Below, piece by piece: positions 18,706-26,970 of a DNA stretch of 64,000 nucleotides. Below the pieces are notes generated by a model. It worked only from the letters and a program-made list of their open reading frames with translations. It was not told the origin of the DNA and did not search any database. This stretch comes from Paenibacillus_V sp046244365 (GTDB taxonomy: Bacteria; Bacillota; Bacilli; Paenibacillales; NBRC-103111). The first letter of the stretch is position 1. Each line of letters starts with the position of its first letter. The translations under genes were made by a program, and so were the position numbers. The stretch lies in assembly GCF_046244365.1 (NCBI RefSeq), contig NZ_CP176395.1, positions 5,580,001 through 5,644,000 on the forward strand, read 5' to 3'.

Positions 18706-19698
18706 CTATCTCTCTTTGACCACCGAACGTTCCCTGGCTTTCACCAAAGCATATATGGTGCGATTAACCGGCAGCTCAAGCTTGTGCTTGGCGGCCTCCC
18801 TCAGCAGACTCCCGGTAATCCAATCGATTTCCGTCGTTCTGCCCGCCTCGAGATCCTGCAGCATAGAGGAGCGGTTTAAGGCCGTCTTCCCGCAAACGGC
18901 AAGCAGCTCGTTTTTCAGTTCATCCGTTTCGAACCCCAAGCCCTTGGTCCTCGCGACTTCGCAGCCTTCCGCCAACAGCCCGTCCATCAGCTCCATGCTT
19001 TCCGGCATTTGCGGAAGCTTGCCGTTCGTCACGCCGAGCAGCGCGGTCAGCGGGTTGATTACCGCGTTTACCAGCAATTTTTGCCAGACGAATCTATCCA
19101 TGTTGTTCGACAAAAACGTCTCGAATCCTGCCGAAACGAACATTTCCCGCAAATTATTTTCAATTTCGTCAAAAGAGGCGCCGGCGTTCGCGTCCTTATC
19201 TGCAGCAGCCGTCGCACCTGAGCGAGGGAACGCTTTGCCGATTCGCGTAACGCCTCTTCCCGTATGGCAGACACGGTTGAGACCGTCTTTCCTGGCCCCT
19301 TCCGTCGTCACCGCCAAATAAATGCGGTCGGGCGCTACCTCTTGCGCAAGCCGCTCTACGTGCCCGACGCCATTCTGCATGCATAACAGCCTTGTCCGGG
19401 CTCCCATCCGGTTAGCGAGCCAACGAGCGAGGCCAGCCGTTACATGTTTCTGTTTCACGGCAAGCAGCAGCCAATCCGCCTCGGCCTCGGCAGCCGGAGC
19501 CTCGAGCTCCCGGTAGCGGTCCGCCTTAACCGTACTTAGAACCGATTGCCGCCCCTCGACGAGCTCAAGTCCCTCCGCGTTCAAGCGGTCCGCCTGCTCA
19601 CCGGTGCGGGTTACTAGCGTGACGGCGGCTCCGGCAGCCGAAAGCCGCCCTGCGTAGAGCATGCCGATCGAGCCGGAACCGACACAAACGACTCGCAT
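18706..19698 (-). CDS. panE: 2-dehydropantoate 2-reductase
   Basis: This 330-residue cytoplasmic enzyme reduces 2-dehydropantoate to pantoate with NADPH in pantothenate and coenzyme A synthesis. The N-terminal nucleotide-binding loop is GSGSIGMLYAGRL (about 7-19). The MQNGVGHVERL segment and the KLLVNAVINPLTAL motif, with the catalytic lysine, are typical of the family. Length is normal to slightly long. Start ATG with GGAAGGAG upstream. It opens a three-gene run with DUF3397 and ComFB-like genes. Confidence 0.93.
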   Translation of the reverse strand: MRVVCVGSGSIGMLYAGRLSAAGAAVTLVTRTGEQADRLNAEGLELVEGRQSVLSTVKADRYRELEAPAAEAEADWLLLAVKQKHVTAGLARWLANRMGARTRLLCMQNGVGHVERLAQEVAPDRIYLAVTTEGARKDGLNRVCHTGRGVTRIGKAFPRSGATAAADKDANAGASFDEIENNLREMFVSAGFETFLSNNMDRFVWQKLLVNAVINPLTALLGVTNGKLPQMPESMELMDGLLAEGCEVARTKGLGFETDELKNELLAVCGKTALNRSSMLQDLEAGRTTEIDWITGSLLREAAKHKLELPVNRTIYALVKARERSVVKER

Positions 19699-19828
19699 AT
19701 TCGCGTCACTCCTTCCTTTTGCTTCACTATACCATGCTGAGGGTAAAGCCCAAACCCCTATCTCTCGGCTCCCATCCCCATTTCGTCTAAACTTCGGAGG
19801 AGCAAGCCTATGAATCGTTCCGGGCAGT

Positions 19829-19870
19829 AAAAAAGACCCCTTGCAGGTCCATATCCGAACCCCGGGATCT
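19829..19870 (-). terminator. Terminator after rsfA
   Basis: AGACCCC (19834-19840) pairs with GGGATCT (19864-19870) with one wobble; the minus strand then reads TTTTTT. Confidence 0.65.
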
Positions 19871-19880
19871 TCTGTGCTTG

Positions 19881-20528
19881 CTATTCGATTCGTTCGAGAT
19901 TGCCGTTGGCATCCATTTTGAAGCGGGCTTTGCTCTCCTCGTCTTCTTCCACGAGAAACGCCAGCTTGCGGGCCCGGTCCATGATCTGAATCAACGCTTT
20001 ATAGTCGTCGTTCACGACCCGATAATCGGTTTCTACCTCATTGACTTGCTTGCTTAATCTTTCATTTTCGAGACGCAGTCTATCTAGCTCCTCCTGCGTA
20101 TCCTGCAATTCCTTCTCCATATGCCGGCTTTGGCGCGTCATATCCTGATAGGCGTTCTTCCAGTGGCGCAAATAGCGAATGACCGCATCGATCGAAATCG
20201 AATCCTCGGAAGCCATCTCGCTGCGCGGAATGCCCACTTCCAGCTCCACCGTCGATACCGTCGCCAGTCCGGGCAGGACGGACGAGTGTTTTTTCATCTG
20301 ATTGCGTTTTTGTCTTTGCGCTTTGGCGATTTGAATCGCCGCCTCGTATTTTTTGCGAACGCAGCTGTTCCAGCGAAACCCGCAAGCGGCCGCCGTCCGT
20401 CCGATTCTTTCGCCAACTTCCTCGAATGCGGACAATTGCGTGCTTCCCTCGCGGATATGTCGCAGCGTCACCTCAGCCAATATTAGATCGTCCTCTTCAC
20501 TCCATGCATCTTGTCGAATCGCCGACAT
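19881..20528 (-). CDS. rsfA: RsfA-family prespore-specific regulator
   Basis: This 215-residue protein has an N-terminal Myb/SANT-like DNA-binding domain (DAWSEEDDLILAEVTLRHIREG, then RIGRTAAACGFRWNSCVRKKYE, about 6-62) and a coiled coil at about 130-190 (MEKELQDTQEELDRLRLENE). RsfA tunes the sigma-F regulon in the Bacillus forespore. I chose ATG 20526-20528, 7 bases after GGGAGG; the longer TTG start overlaps that site. Its presence marks the organism as a spore former. Confidence 0.9.
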   Translation of the reverse strand: MSAIRQDAWSEEDDLILAEVTLRHIREGSTQLSAFEEVGERIGRTAAACGFRWNSCVRKKYEAAIQIAKAQRQKRNQMKKHSSVLPGLATVSTVELEVGIPRSEMASEDSISIDAVIRYLRHWKNAYQDMTRQSRHMEKELQDTQEELDRLRLENERLSKQVNEVETDYRVVNDDYKALIQIMDRARKLAFLVEEDEESKARFKMDANGNLERIE

Positions 20529-20862
20529 CCCAATACCTCCCAACAAAATACTCGTTATCTCTTCATGGATTAAAATCGCAAAAGTTTCGGCAGCCTATAC
20601 GCCAAGCCCATTCGCAGCCGTTACTTATTTTTATGCCCATAATAGAGTTCATAGAATCTATTTCATACTAAATGGTATTGCCATTTTTTTGCGCCCTCAT
20701 ACATGATTTCAAGTTAAAAAGGTTACACTAGCTTTAAAGCGGAACGCCAACCTTCGAACAAAGTTTTCGATTTCGTCACCGATTAACGGTTTACACTCCG
20801 AAAGGCAATATGTATAATGGAGGAAGCGTAAAGCGACCGTCGTACAGAGAGGGGGATTTCGA
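20529..20862. other. Divergent promoter region between rsfA and the DUF2626 gene
   Basis: This AT-rich 334-bp stretch carries a clear sigma-A promoter for the plus-strand gene at 20790-20818. No convincing promoter for rsfA was identified. I see no gene in it. Confidence 0.6.
20790..20818 (+). promoter_or_regulatory. Sigma-A promoter of the DUF2626 gene
   Basis: The -35 box TTTACA (20790-20795), 17-base spacer and -10 box TATAAT (20813-20818) lie 44 bases before the GTG start. Confidence 0.8.
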
Positions 20863-21093
20863 GTGTCACGCATGTTTCGCGTACTTGGCTTTTGGGCGCT
20901 TGTGATCGGCATGATGGCTGTTGCCGGCGGCATGATCCCGATGGCCTTAATATTTTTCTTCCAAGCAGCCTTATTTGTTATGCTCGGCTACATGAACTTA
21001 TCTGAGCGTACCTACATAGTGATGTTCTGGGGGTACATGCTTTTGTCGTTTACCGGTTTTACTTACTGGTCATTCTTCCACATGAGCATCTAA
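20863..21093 (+). CDS. DUF2626 small membrane protein
   Basis: This 76-residue hydrophobic protein has two to three membrane segments and matches the DUF2626 family (YqgY-like) from its opening SRMFRVLGFWALVIG and the NLSERTYIVMFWGYM segment. Translation starts at GTG behind GAGGGGG. It has its own promoter and a strong terminator, so it is a single-gene transcript. Function unknown. Confidence 0.85.
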   Translation: MSRMFRVLGFWALVIGMMAVAGGMIPMALIFFFQAALFVMLGYMNLSERTYIVMFWGYMLLSFTGFTYWSFFHMSI

Positions 21094-21104
21094 CGGACAA
21101 CAAT

Positions 21105-21146
21105 AAAAGGCGATCTTCCGGACAAGCCGGAGGGTCGCCTTTTTTA
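21105..21146. terminator. Bidirectional terminator between DUF2626 and MidA-like genes
   Basis: AAAAGGCGA (21106-21114) pairs with TCGCCTTTT (21135-21143), with inner CTTCCGG/CCGGAGG. A- and T-runs flank both sides, so it serves both convergent genes. Confidence 0.88.
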
Positions 21147-21162
21147 TGGTGATGTCGAAGTC

Positions 21163-22317
21163 TTACGCGGTCCCGGGATCACCTTCCGCTTTCTGCTGAA
21201 TCAGCACCTTGAACAGCTCGCTCATCTGATCGCTCAGCAGCAGCTGCCGAACGGCCCGGTTTCGTCTTGCTTCCGGTCCGAACGGATCGGTCGAGCGGTG
21301 CTCCTGCAGCAGCTCGAGAATGCCCGCTTCCAGCAAAAACTGCTTCTGCGTCATCAGCTTCCAGCTAGTAAGCCCCGCTTCTTCGCCGGCGCGGATGCAC
21401 GCGCTGAAATTGACGTGCGCAGTCATATCCTGTTCGCCGGTAAATCGGTAAGGATCGTCATGCGCACGGTGTTCCTTGTAGCAGACGAGCGTTCCGTTCA
21501 TCCGGTGCCGGGCATACAGCTCCTCCGCCACGTCACCGTAGTCGATCGTCATCAGCACGCCTTCTCCAAGCGTTTCGGCCATCCGCTTCATCCAGCGGGG
21601 AGCGTCCAAATTGATTTCGGCTGTTTGTCCGTCAGCAAGCCGAATCCCTTCCTTCGCCAAATAGGCAAGCACGTCATCGTTGTCGCAAGGGATTTCCCGT
21701 TCGCAGAAAGACGCCTTCTCTTCGTCCCAGCCTACGAATAGCTCCATTATGACTTGCCCGCCGCGCCGAATGCGATGAACGGCGAACGCATCGAGCAGTT
21801 CGTTGGAAATGACCGCCGTTCGATACGTACGATCTTGCGCCGCTATCGTCAGCCATTCGTCCGGCTCCATGATCCTGACCCGCTCGGCATGCGAAGCAAG
21901 TGTTGTCATGAGCAGCTCCGCATGGTAGCCGCTGCGTTCGACCGCTATGTAAGAAAGGCGTTCATAGAAATCCGGATAGCTTAGCTGAAGCTCGTCCAGC
22001 AGCTGCAAAGCCAGCTGGCCGGTTCCCGCCCCCCATTCGGCGATCCGGATCGGCCCCTCGCTCCACCGATTTCCCATAAGCCGAATTAGGGAACGCCCGA
22101 CCATCGCTCCAAAAATGCCTCCGACGGCGGAACTTGTATAGAAATCGCCCGTTTTGCCGATTTTCGGCTTCCTGCTGCCCGAATAATAACCGAATGCCGG
22201 GTGATACAGGCAGTACTCCATATATTCGCGAAACGGTATCGCTCCTTGCGGTCGTTCGGCAATCAGATCCTTGATATATACGACCAACGGGTTCTTATGT
22301 TCCCCTGCTTCGCCCAT
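21163..22317 (-). CDS. MidA-like SAM-dependent methyltransferase (DUF185)
   Basis: This 384-residue protein belongs to the class I SAM-dependent methyltransferases of the DUF185/MidA (NDUFAF7) family. Features are the N-terminal IPFREYMEYCLYHPAFGYYSG motif, GDFYTSSAVGGIFGAMVG, and the SAM-binding segment IAEWGAGTGQLALQLL (about 88-103). In mitochondria the relative methylates a complex I subunit; the bacterial target is unknown. I chose ATG 22315-22317, 9 bases after GAGAGGGG. The longer frame to 22497 would run into the divergent promoter region. Confidence 0.88.
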   Translation of the reverse strand: MGEAGEHKNPLVVYIKDLIAERPQGAIPFREYMEYCLYHPAFGYYSGSRKPKIGKTGDFYTSSAVGGIFGAMVGRSLIRLMGNRWSEGPIRIAEWGAGTGQLALQLLDELQLSYPDFYERLSYIAVERSGYHAELLMTTLASHAERVRIMEPDEWLTIAAQDRTYRTAVISNELLDAFAVHRIRRGGQVIMELFVGWDEEKASFCEREIPCDNDDVLAYLAKEGIRLADGQTAEINLDAPRWMKRMAETLGEGVLMTIDYGDVAEELYARHRMNGTLVCYKEHRAHDDPYRFTGEQDMTAHVNFSACIRAGEEAGLTSWKLMTQKQFLLEAGILELLQEHRSTDPFGPEARRNRAVRQLLLSDQMSELFKVLIQQKAEGDPGTA

Positions 22318-22448
22318 GATGAATCCCCTCTCGAATAGCTTAGGCTCTATCCTTAAATGTACCACTTTGACTACAGACAAAAAAGGGCGAAAACGATATA
22401 ATGTAAGAATCGAAATCACCCAGTAACGTTTGCAAAGGAGCATTTGCC

Positions 22449-23456
22449 TTGACTCGTACGACCCGCAGCAAGCTGAAACCGTTCGTTCTTGCGGCACTCG
22501 TCGCCCTCACGGGAGCGTTCGCTGCCGGATGCAGCGACGACAACGGAGAAGCGTTAAAGAAAACCGTTCTCGACTCTTTGAACAAACAAGCGGACATGAA
22601 ATCGCACTCGTTCTCCGGAACGGCCGATTTGAACATCGGCGCGCTGCCCCAATCGGCCGATGCGAATCCTGTAGCATCCAGTCTTCTCTCCATGTTCCAG
22701 AACAGCAAGCTGGAATGGAACGGAGCCGCTACGACCGAGCCCGTTCGACTGGAGGCAACCGTCAAATCGACGCAAGCCGGCTCAGCAAACGCGCTTGAGC
22801 TGCCGCTGCTGCTCAAGGACAACAAGCTGTATGTCAATCTCCCTCTGATCAATAAGAAGGACGAATTTTTTCAGATCGATCTTGCCCAGCTCAGCGCAAT
22901 GAGCGGTCAAAATAACGCTTTGTCGGCGGAAAGCTTCAAGCAAGCCACGCAAACGGCTTCCGGAATCGGCAGCGTCCTCATCTCGGATCTCAAACCGAAA
23001 TGGTTCGCAGAGGATAAAGAGCCCGCCGCTTTCCAGGATGGAGCCAAAGGAACGCTTATCCGGATCGACATTACCGACAAGAACAAAAAAGAAGTAACGG
23101 ACGCCATGCGCGCCAAGCTGCCGGAGATGATCGACAAACTGGCAGCGGGCGGCTTCGTCGCTAAAGGGCAGGCCGACAAGCTCAAGGAAGACGCAAAGAC
23201 GATATCCGTGGAAACGCCCGGCAAGCTGACCTTTGCGATCGATGAACAGGGCTTCGCGCGCGAGCAGCAAATCGAAATTGCCTACACGCAAGCAGGCAAG
23301 GACGGCCTGCCTGTCAAACGTCATCTGAACCTGCACCTGAAAGCGGAAGGCATTAACAAGGAACCGAAATTCGTCAAGGAAGTCCCTACCCAGGTCAAGC
23401 CGTTTGAGGACGTGCTGCGATTATTGTTCGGCGCGGGCAAAGCCCCCCAAAAGTGA
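22449..23456 (+). CDS. Lipoprotein of unknown function (DUF6612/LppX-like)
   Basis: This 335-residue lipoprotein starts at TTG (22449-22451), 8 bases after AAAGGAG. It has a signal peptide with lipobox GAFAAGC (about residue 28). The mature part begins with repeated polar helices (ALKKTVLDSLNKQADMKSHSFSGTADL), then long amphipathic strands, as in beta-sheet half-barrel lipoproteins of the LppX/LolA type that bind lipids or amphiphiles. A candidate -10 box TATAAT lies at 22397-22402, without a clear -35 box. It is divergent from the methyltransferase gene. The family assignment is tentative. Confidence 0.78.
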   Translation: MTRTTRSKLKPFVLAALVALTGAFAAGCSDDNGEALKKTVLDSLNKQADMKSHSFSGTADLNIGALPQSADANPVASSLLSMFQNSKLEWNGAATTEPVRLEATVKSTQAGSANALELPLLLKDNKLYVNLPLINKKDEFFQIDLAQLSAMSGQNNALSAESFKQATQTASGIGSVLISDLKPKWFAEDKEPAAFQDGAKGTLIRIDITDKNKKEVTDAMRAKLPEMIDKLAAGGFVAKGQADKLKEDAKTISVETPGKLTFAIDEQGFAREQQIEIAYTQAGKDGLPVKRHLNLHLKAEGINKEPKFVKEVPTQVKPFEDVLRLLFGAGKAPQK

Positions 23457-23515
23457 CGCAGCGCTTTTACAGGTTATCCGGTTACTTTTTGGGCCTATCT
23501 TAGACCTTCATCCCT

Positions 23516-23552
23516 TGCTTCCTGCATATCCGAATTGCGGGAAGCATTTTTT
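23516..23552 (+). terminator. Terminator after the 335-residue lipoprotein gene
   Basis: TGCTTCCTGC (23516-23525) pairs with GCGGGAAGCA (23537-23546) with one wobble and is followed by TTTTTT. Confidence 0.8.
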
Positions 23553-23609
23553 GTGAGCTTGTACGATACGATTAGTAGTAGGATTTTTTTAGGAAGGAGG
23601 AACAGCTAT

Positions 23610-24695
23610 ATGAGCAAGCTGCTCCGCGTAGCGGCAGCGCTGCTGCTTTTCGGTACATTTGCGCTATTTGCGCGCTCGCAAAGCTTAGCCGAGCCTTCGC
23701 TTGAAGAAACTCGCAAGCTCCTGCAAAAAAGCTTGACGATTTATGAAATCGATCAGGAAATCGACCGGCTTACCCAGCAGGAAAAAGGCATTGCGCTCCA
23801 ATTATCCGATACGAGCGAACAGATCGGCAAGCAGGACGCACAGGTCGGCGAAACGCGCCAGCATGCCGGCAAAGTGCTGCGGGCCTATTATATGGGTGAA
23901 CGGGATTCACTATGGATGCTCATGTTTTCCGCCAGGTCGTTCTCCGATGCCATTGCCGTTTACGAGTATTTGAGCATGATCGTCGAGAATGACCATAAAT
24001 CGCTCACCACCTATCAGGAAGCGTACGCCAAGCTCAAAAAGCTTCATGGCGAGCTGGAAACGACTCAATCCGAGCTTCGGAAGGTAAAGGACGAATTTAT
24101 CGCCCAGCGCGAGAAAGCGGTAGCCCTGCAGAAGGAATTAGACGAACAAATCGCCGCCGTACCGGCAGCCCAAATGCAGGAGGTACGCAATCAAATCGAG
24201 GACTTTACGAAGGAATGGAAGGAAAAAGGCGTTCCGCTGTTCCGGACATACTTGTCGGCGATCTCCGAATCGATGCAGAGCTTGCCTGAGCTGCTAACCG
24301 GCGAGAATGCCTCCAAATATTTAAAAGGCACCACGTTTACGATTACGGACGCGGAATTAACCGAATTTTTCCGTTCGAAGAACAAGATGTTCGATAATTT
24401 GACCTTCCGGTTCGCGAACGGATCGTTTATCGTAAACGGCGTCGAGAAAGAGATTAAAGTAGGCTTAAAGGGCCATTATACGGTTGAAAACGACCCTGTC
24501 AACAAGCTGCAGTTTCATGTCAGCGAATTGACCTATAACGACTTTACGCTGCCGGAAACGTCCAACCGGGCGCTCGAGCAGGAATTCGACCTTGGCTTTA
24601 CGCCAAGCAAATATGTGAAGCAGATTCAAGTTTCCAGCGTAAGCACGGATGACGGGAAACTAACGATAGCGCTAAAAATTTCGCTTAAGTTTTAG
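23610..24695 (+). CDS. Exported coiled-coil protein with PcsB-type N-terminal domain
   Basis: This exported protein of 361 residues has a signal peptide (about 1-29) and a coiled-coil region at about 30-215. It contains the PcsB/YukE-like segment VLRAYYMGERDSLWMLMFSARSFSDAI (about 92-118), found in peptidoglycan-hydrolase activators. No LytM or CHAP catalytic domain follows. The C-terminal half (about 220-361) is a beta-rich domain (FTFTIT and LKGHYTVEN segments) that I cannot name. It may be a regulator or scaffold of wall hydrolases. I chose ATG 23610 with an AGGAGG site at proper spacing; the longer frame upstream covers the preceding terminator. Confidence 0.82.
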   Translation: MSKLLRVAAALLLFGTFALFARSQSLAEPSLEETRKLLQKSLTIYEIDQEIDRLTQQEKGIALQLSDTSEQIGKQDAQVGETRQHAGKVLRAYYMGERDSLWMLMFSARSFSDAIAVYEYLSMIVENDHKSLTTYQEAYAKLKKLHGELETTQSELRKVKDEFIAQREKAVALQKELDEQIAAVPAAQMQEVRNQIEDFTKEWKEKGVPLFRTYLSAISESMQSLPELLTGENASKYLKGTTFTITDAELTEFFRSKNKMFDNLTFRFANGSFIVNGVEKEIKVGLKGHYTVENDPVNKLQFHVSELTYNDFTLPETSNRALEQEFDLGFTPSKYVKQIQVSSVSTDDGKLTIALKISLKF

Positions 24696-24731
24696 ACGGA
24701 CTTCTTCTCTCTCCTACCAGGCTACTCCCAT

Positions 24732-24763
24732 AAAAAAGGACAGCGAGCAATCGCTGTCCTTTT
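24732..24763. terminator. Bidirectional terminator between convergent genes
   Basis: AAAAGGACAGCGA (24735-24747) pairs with TCGCTGTCCTTTT (24751-24763). It ends both the coiled-coil gene and the opposing binding-protein gene. Confidence 0.9.
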
Positions 24764-24816
24764 GGTATTCGGTACCCTTACTATGCAAAAGCTCAAAATC
24801 TTCTGTATCCGGCGGT

Positions 24817-26175
24817 TTACGGTGAGGGTGAAACCGATTCGGTTTTCTTCGCAGCCGTCCAAAGCTTCGAAGCTTTCTCGGCAAACGACTTCGGATCCTG
24901 CTCGCCCTTATACAACTTGCTCATTTCATTTTGCAAAGCGCTCAGCTTCTTGCCTGCCTCCATATCGACCGGATGCACCTTGCCTTGATCGAAAATCAGC
25001 CACTTGTAGGAGTTGAAATGCTCATCCGACCGAATCGGCGCGAGGTTATACGCGATGATTTGCGCCGGAAGCACCTTCGCTTCCGCCCAAAGCTTGTTGC
25101 CGGCATCCGCCGTCGTCATTTCCTTGATCCAATCGATCGCCGCCTTCGGATTTGCGGATCGGGACGAAATGCTAAAGCTTCTTCCTTTGAGCCACACGCC
25201 CCCGTCGTTCGTTTGGGGAGCGTTCTGCGGCAGCGCGGCGATCGACAGATCGGATTTCGCTTGCTGCTTGAAGGCGGAAACCGTCGTGACCATGGCGGCC
25301 ATTTTTCCTTTGGACAGCAGGTCCCAAGGGTTCAACTGGGCGGAAAGCGGCGGGAAGTTTTTGGCAAATTGCTTGGCGTTCCAGCCCTCCTCTTGCGGTA
25401 CGAAAAACGACTCCAGCGCTTTGAGCGACTGCGCTTCGTTCAGTTTCATCGTCAGCTGCTTGCTGTCCGGCCAAGCTCCGCCCAGTGCTATGAACAAGGC
25501 GATCAAATCGTTCGGCTCCGTTAAATCCGTATAAACGCCATAGCTTCCTTCGTCCGGCTTCAGCAGCTTTTTGTTCCAAGCGATCAGCTCAGCGGCCGTT
25601 GCCGGCGGCTCGGTCCCGAGCTTGGCCTCGGCGGCCGTTTTTTTGTTCCAGGCCATGATGTACGGATCGACGTCCTTGGGAATGCCCCATATGTATCCAT
25701 TCCACTTCATCTGATTCATCAGCAGCGGAATCACTTGCGCTTGCTGCTCCGTCGTGAAGTATTCGTCAACCGGCAGCAAATATCCCAAAGCCGCAAGCTC
25801 GTTTACCCAAGCGTTGTCGAGCAGCATGATATCGGGCGCCTCGCCTAGCTGGCTTTGCTTTTTGAGCTGTACGAAAGCGTCGCGGGACGCTACGTTCTCC
25901 AGCTTCACGGAAATGCCCGGATGCGTATCCGCATATTGCGTACTCAGCTTTTGGAGTATCGTAAATTCGGCATCTTTCATAGAGACGACGGCACGCAGCG
26001 CATTCGCAGTTTTGCCTTTATCGCCTTCGGCCGCACCCTTTGCGCTTTTGGCGACGGCTCCTTCATCCGCGACCGTGCTCTTTTCCTGAATGGAGCCCGT
26101 GCATTGTGACAATAAGATGATCGATACGCCTAATATGGTAAAAAGAACGAGTAAGCTTCTTCTTTTGGTCAACAT
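24817..26175 (-). CDS. Orphan extracellular solute-binding lipoprotein
   Basis: This 452-residue lipoprotein has a signal peptide with lipobox LLSQC (about residue 24) and the family-1 sugar-binding pattern (RDAFVQLKKQSQLGEAPDIMLLDNAW, then IDWIKEMTTADAGNKLWAE). No permease gene lies on either side, so it either serves an importer encoded elsewhere or has a sensing role. ATG start at 26173-26175. Terminated by the shared hairpin at 24732-24763. Confidence 0.9.
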   Translation of the reverse strand: MLTKRRSLLVLFTILGVSIILLSQCTGSIQEKSTVADEGAVAKSAKGAAEGDKGKTANALRAVVSMKDAEFTILQKLSTQYADTHPGISVKLENVASRDAFVQLKKQSQLGEAPDIMLLDNAWVNELAALGYLLPVDEYFTTEQQAQVIPLLMNQMKWNGYIWGIPKDVDPYIMAWNKKTAAEAKLGTEPPATAAELIAWNKKLLKPDEGSYGVYTDLTEPNDLIALFIALGGAWPDSKQLTMKLNEAQSLKALESFFVPQEEGWNAKQFAKNFPPLSAQLNPWDLLSKGKMAAMVTTVSAFKQQAKSDLSIAALPQNAPQTNDGGVWLKGRSFSISSRSANPKAAIDWIKEMTTADAGNKLWAEAKVLPAQIIAYNLAPIRSDEHFNSYKWLIFDQGKVHPVDMEAGKKLSALQNEMSKLYKGEQDPKSFAEKASKLWTAAKKTESVSPSP

Positions 26176-26368
26176 AAACGCTCCCTTTTTAACAACAGCT
26201 ATGCAATCGCTTCCTCTACTATATCAAATCTTCCACTATCGCAACAAGCAAGACGCGCACATATTGTCGAATCGATTTGCATCGGCCTGCCGATTTTGTT
26301 ACCGTAGTAGAAGAAACGGACGCAAGCGGCGCTTCTGATGAGCGCTATCGAAAGGGGGCATGCACGAT

Positions 26369-26854
26369 ATGAATAAAATAGGCTTGATGATGGATATGCC
26401 AGACGACAAGCAGCCCGGCTTCTATGCACAAATCGTCAAGGGGCTCGCAGGCAAGGCGGAGCTGTTCGACCGCGATAAAGAACTGCTGATCGTAAACGAT
26501 GAAGCGGAACGCGATGCGGTTCTTGAAGTACTTAATCACTATAAAGTGCAAGCCGAGCAAATGACGCTTTTTTTGTTGCCTGCGGATGCCGAGCTTTACG
26601 ATACGTTCTCCGACTACGGCTTCGAGAGCCGCTCGGAAAACAGTTACTTATACGGGAAGCTCGTCCATTTGTTCAGCTTCGATCCGCATTTCGGGGAGGG
26701 CGCAGAGCCTGCTCAAGCGCTGCTCCAATTCGACGAGCACTTGATCGCGCGATTTACGGAGAGTGGCACGGAATACTTCGCGGTAGACGCTCAACAGATC
26801 GAGCTGATGGCCGGCATTGCCAAAGCTTATAAATGCAGCATAAAACCTTTGTGA
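26369..26854 (+). CDS. Uncharacterised cytoplasmic protein beside the PhoH gene
   Basis: This 161-residue soluble acidic protein has no signal peptide or membrane segment and no motif I recognise. I chose ATG 26369, which has a GGGGG site 10 bases upstream; the ATG at 26360 is only one base after it. Its place next to the PhoH-like gene suggests a position equivalent to ylaL of Bacillus, but I could not confirm homology. A strong terminator follows at 26884-26916. Confidence 0.7.
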   Translation: MNKIGLMMDMPDDKQPGFYAQIVKGLAGKAELFDRDKELLIVNDEAERDAVLEVLNHYKVQAEQMTLFLLPADAELYDTFSDYGFESRSENSYLYGKLVHLFSFDPHFGEGAEPAQALLQFDEHLIARFTESGTEYFAVDAQQIELMAGIAKAYKCSIKPL

Positions 26855-26883
26855 GCGAATCCTAATGCCTCCAACAAAAAACG

Positions 26884-26916
26884 GTAACCCGCATGAGCGA
26901 ATCATGCGGGTTTTAC
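26884..26916 (+). terminator. Terminator after the 161-residue gene
   Basis: AACCCGCATGA (26886-26896) pairs with TCATGCGGGTT (26902-26912), followed by TT. Confidence 0.82.
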
Positions 26917-26970
26917 GCCGTTTCGAACCTCTACGCAAAGCACAAGCGTAGCCTTGCTTCACAAGGAAGG

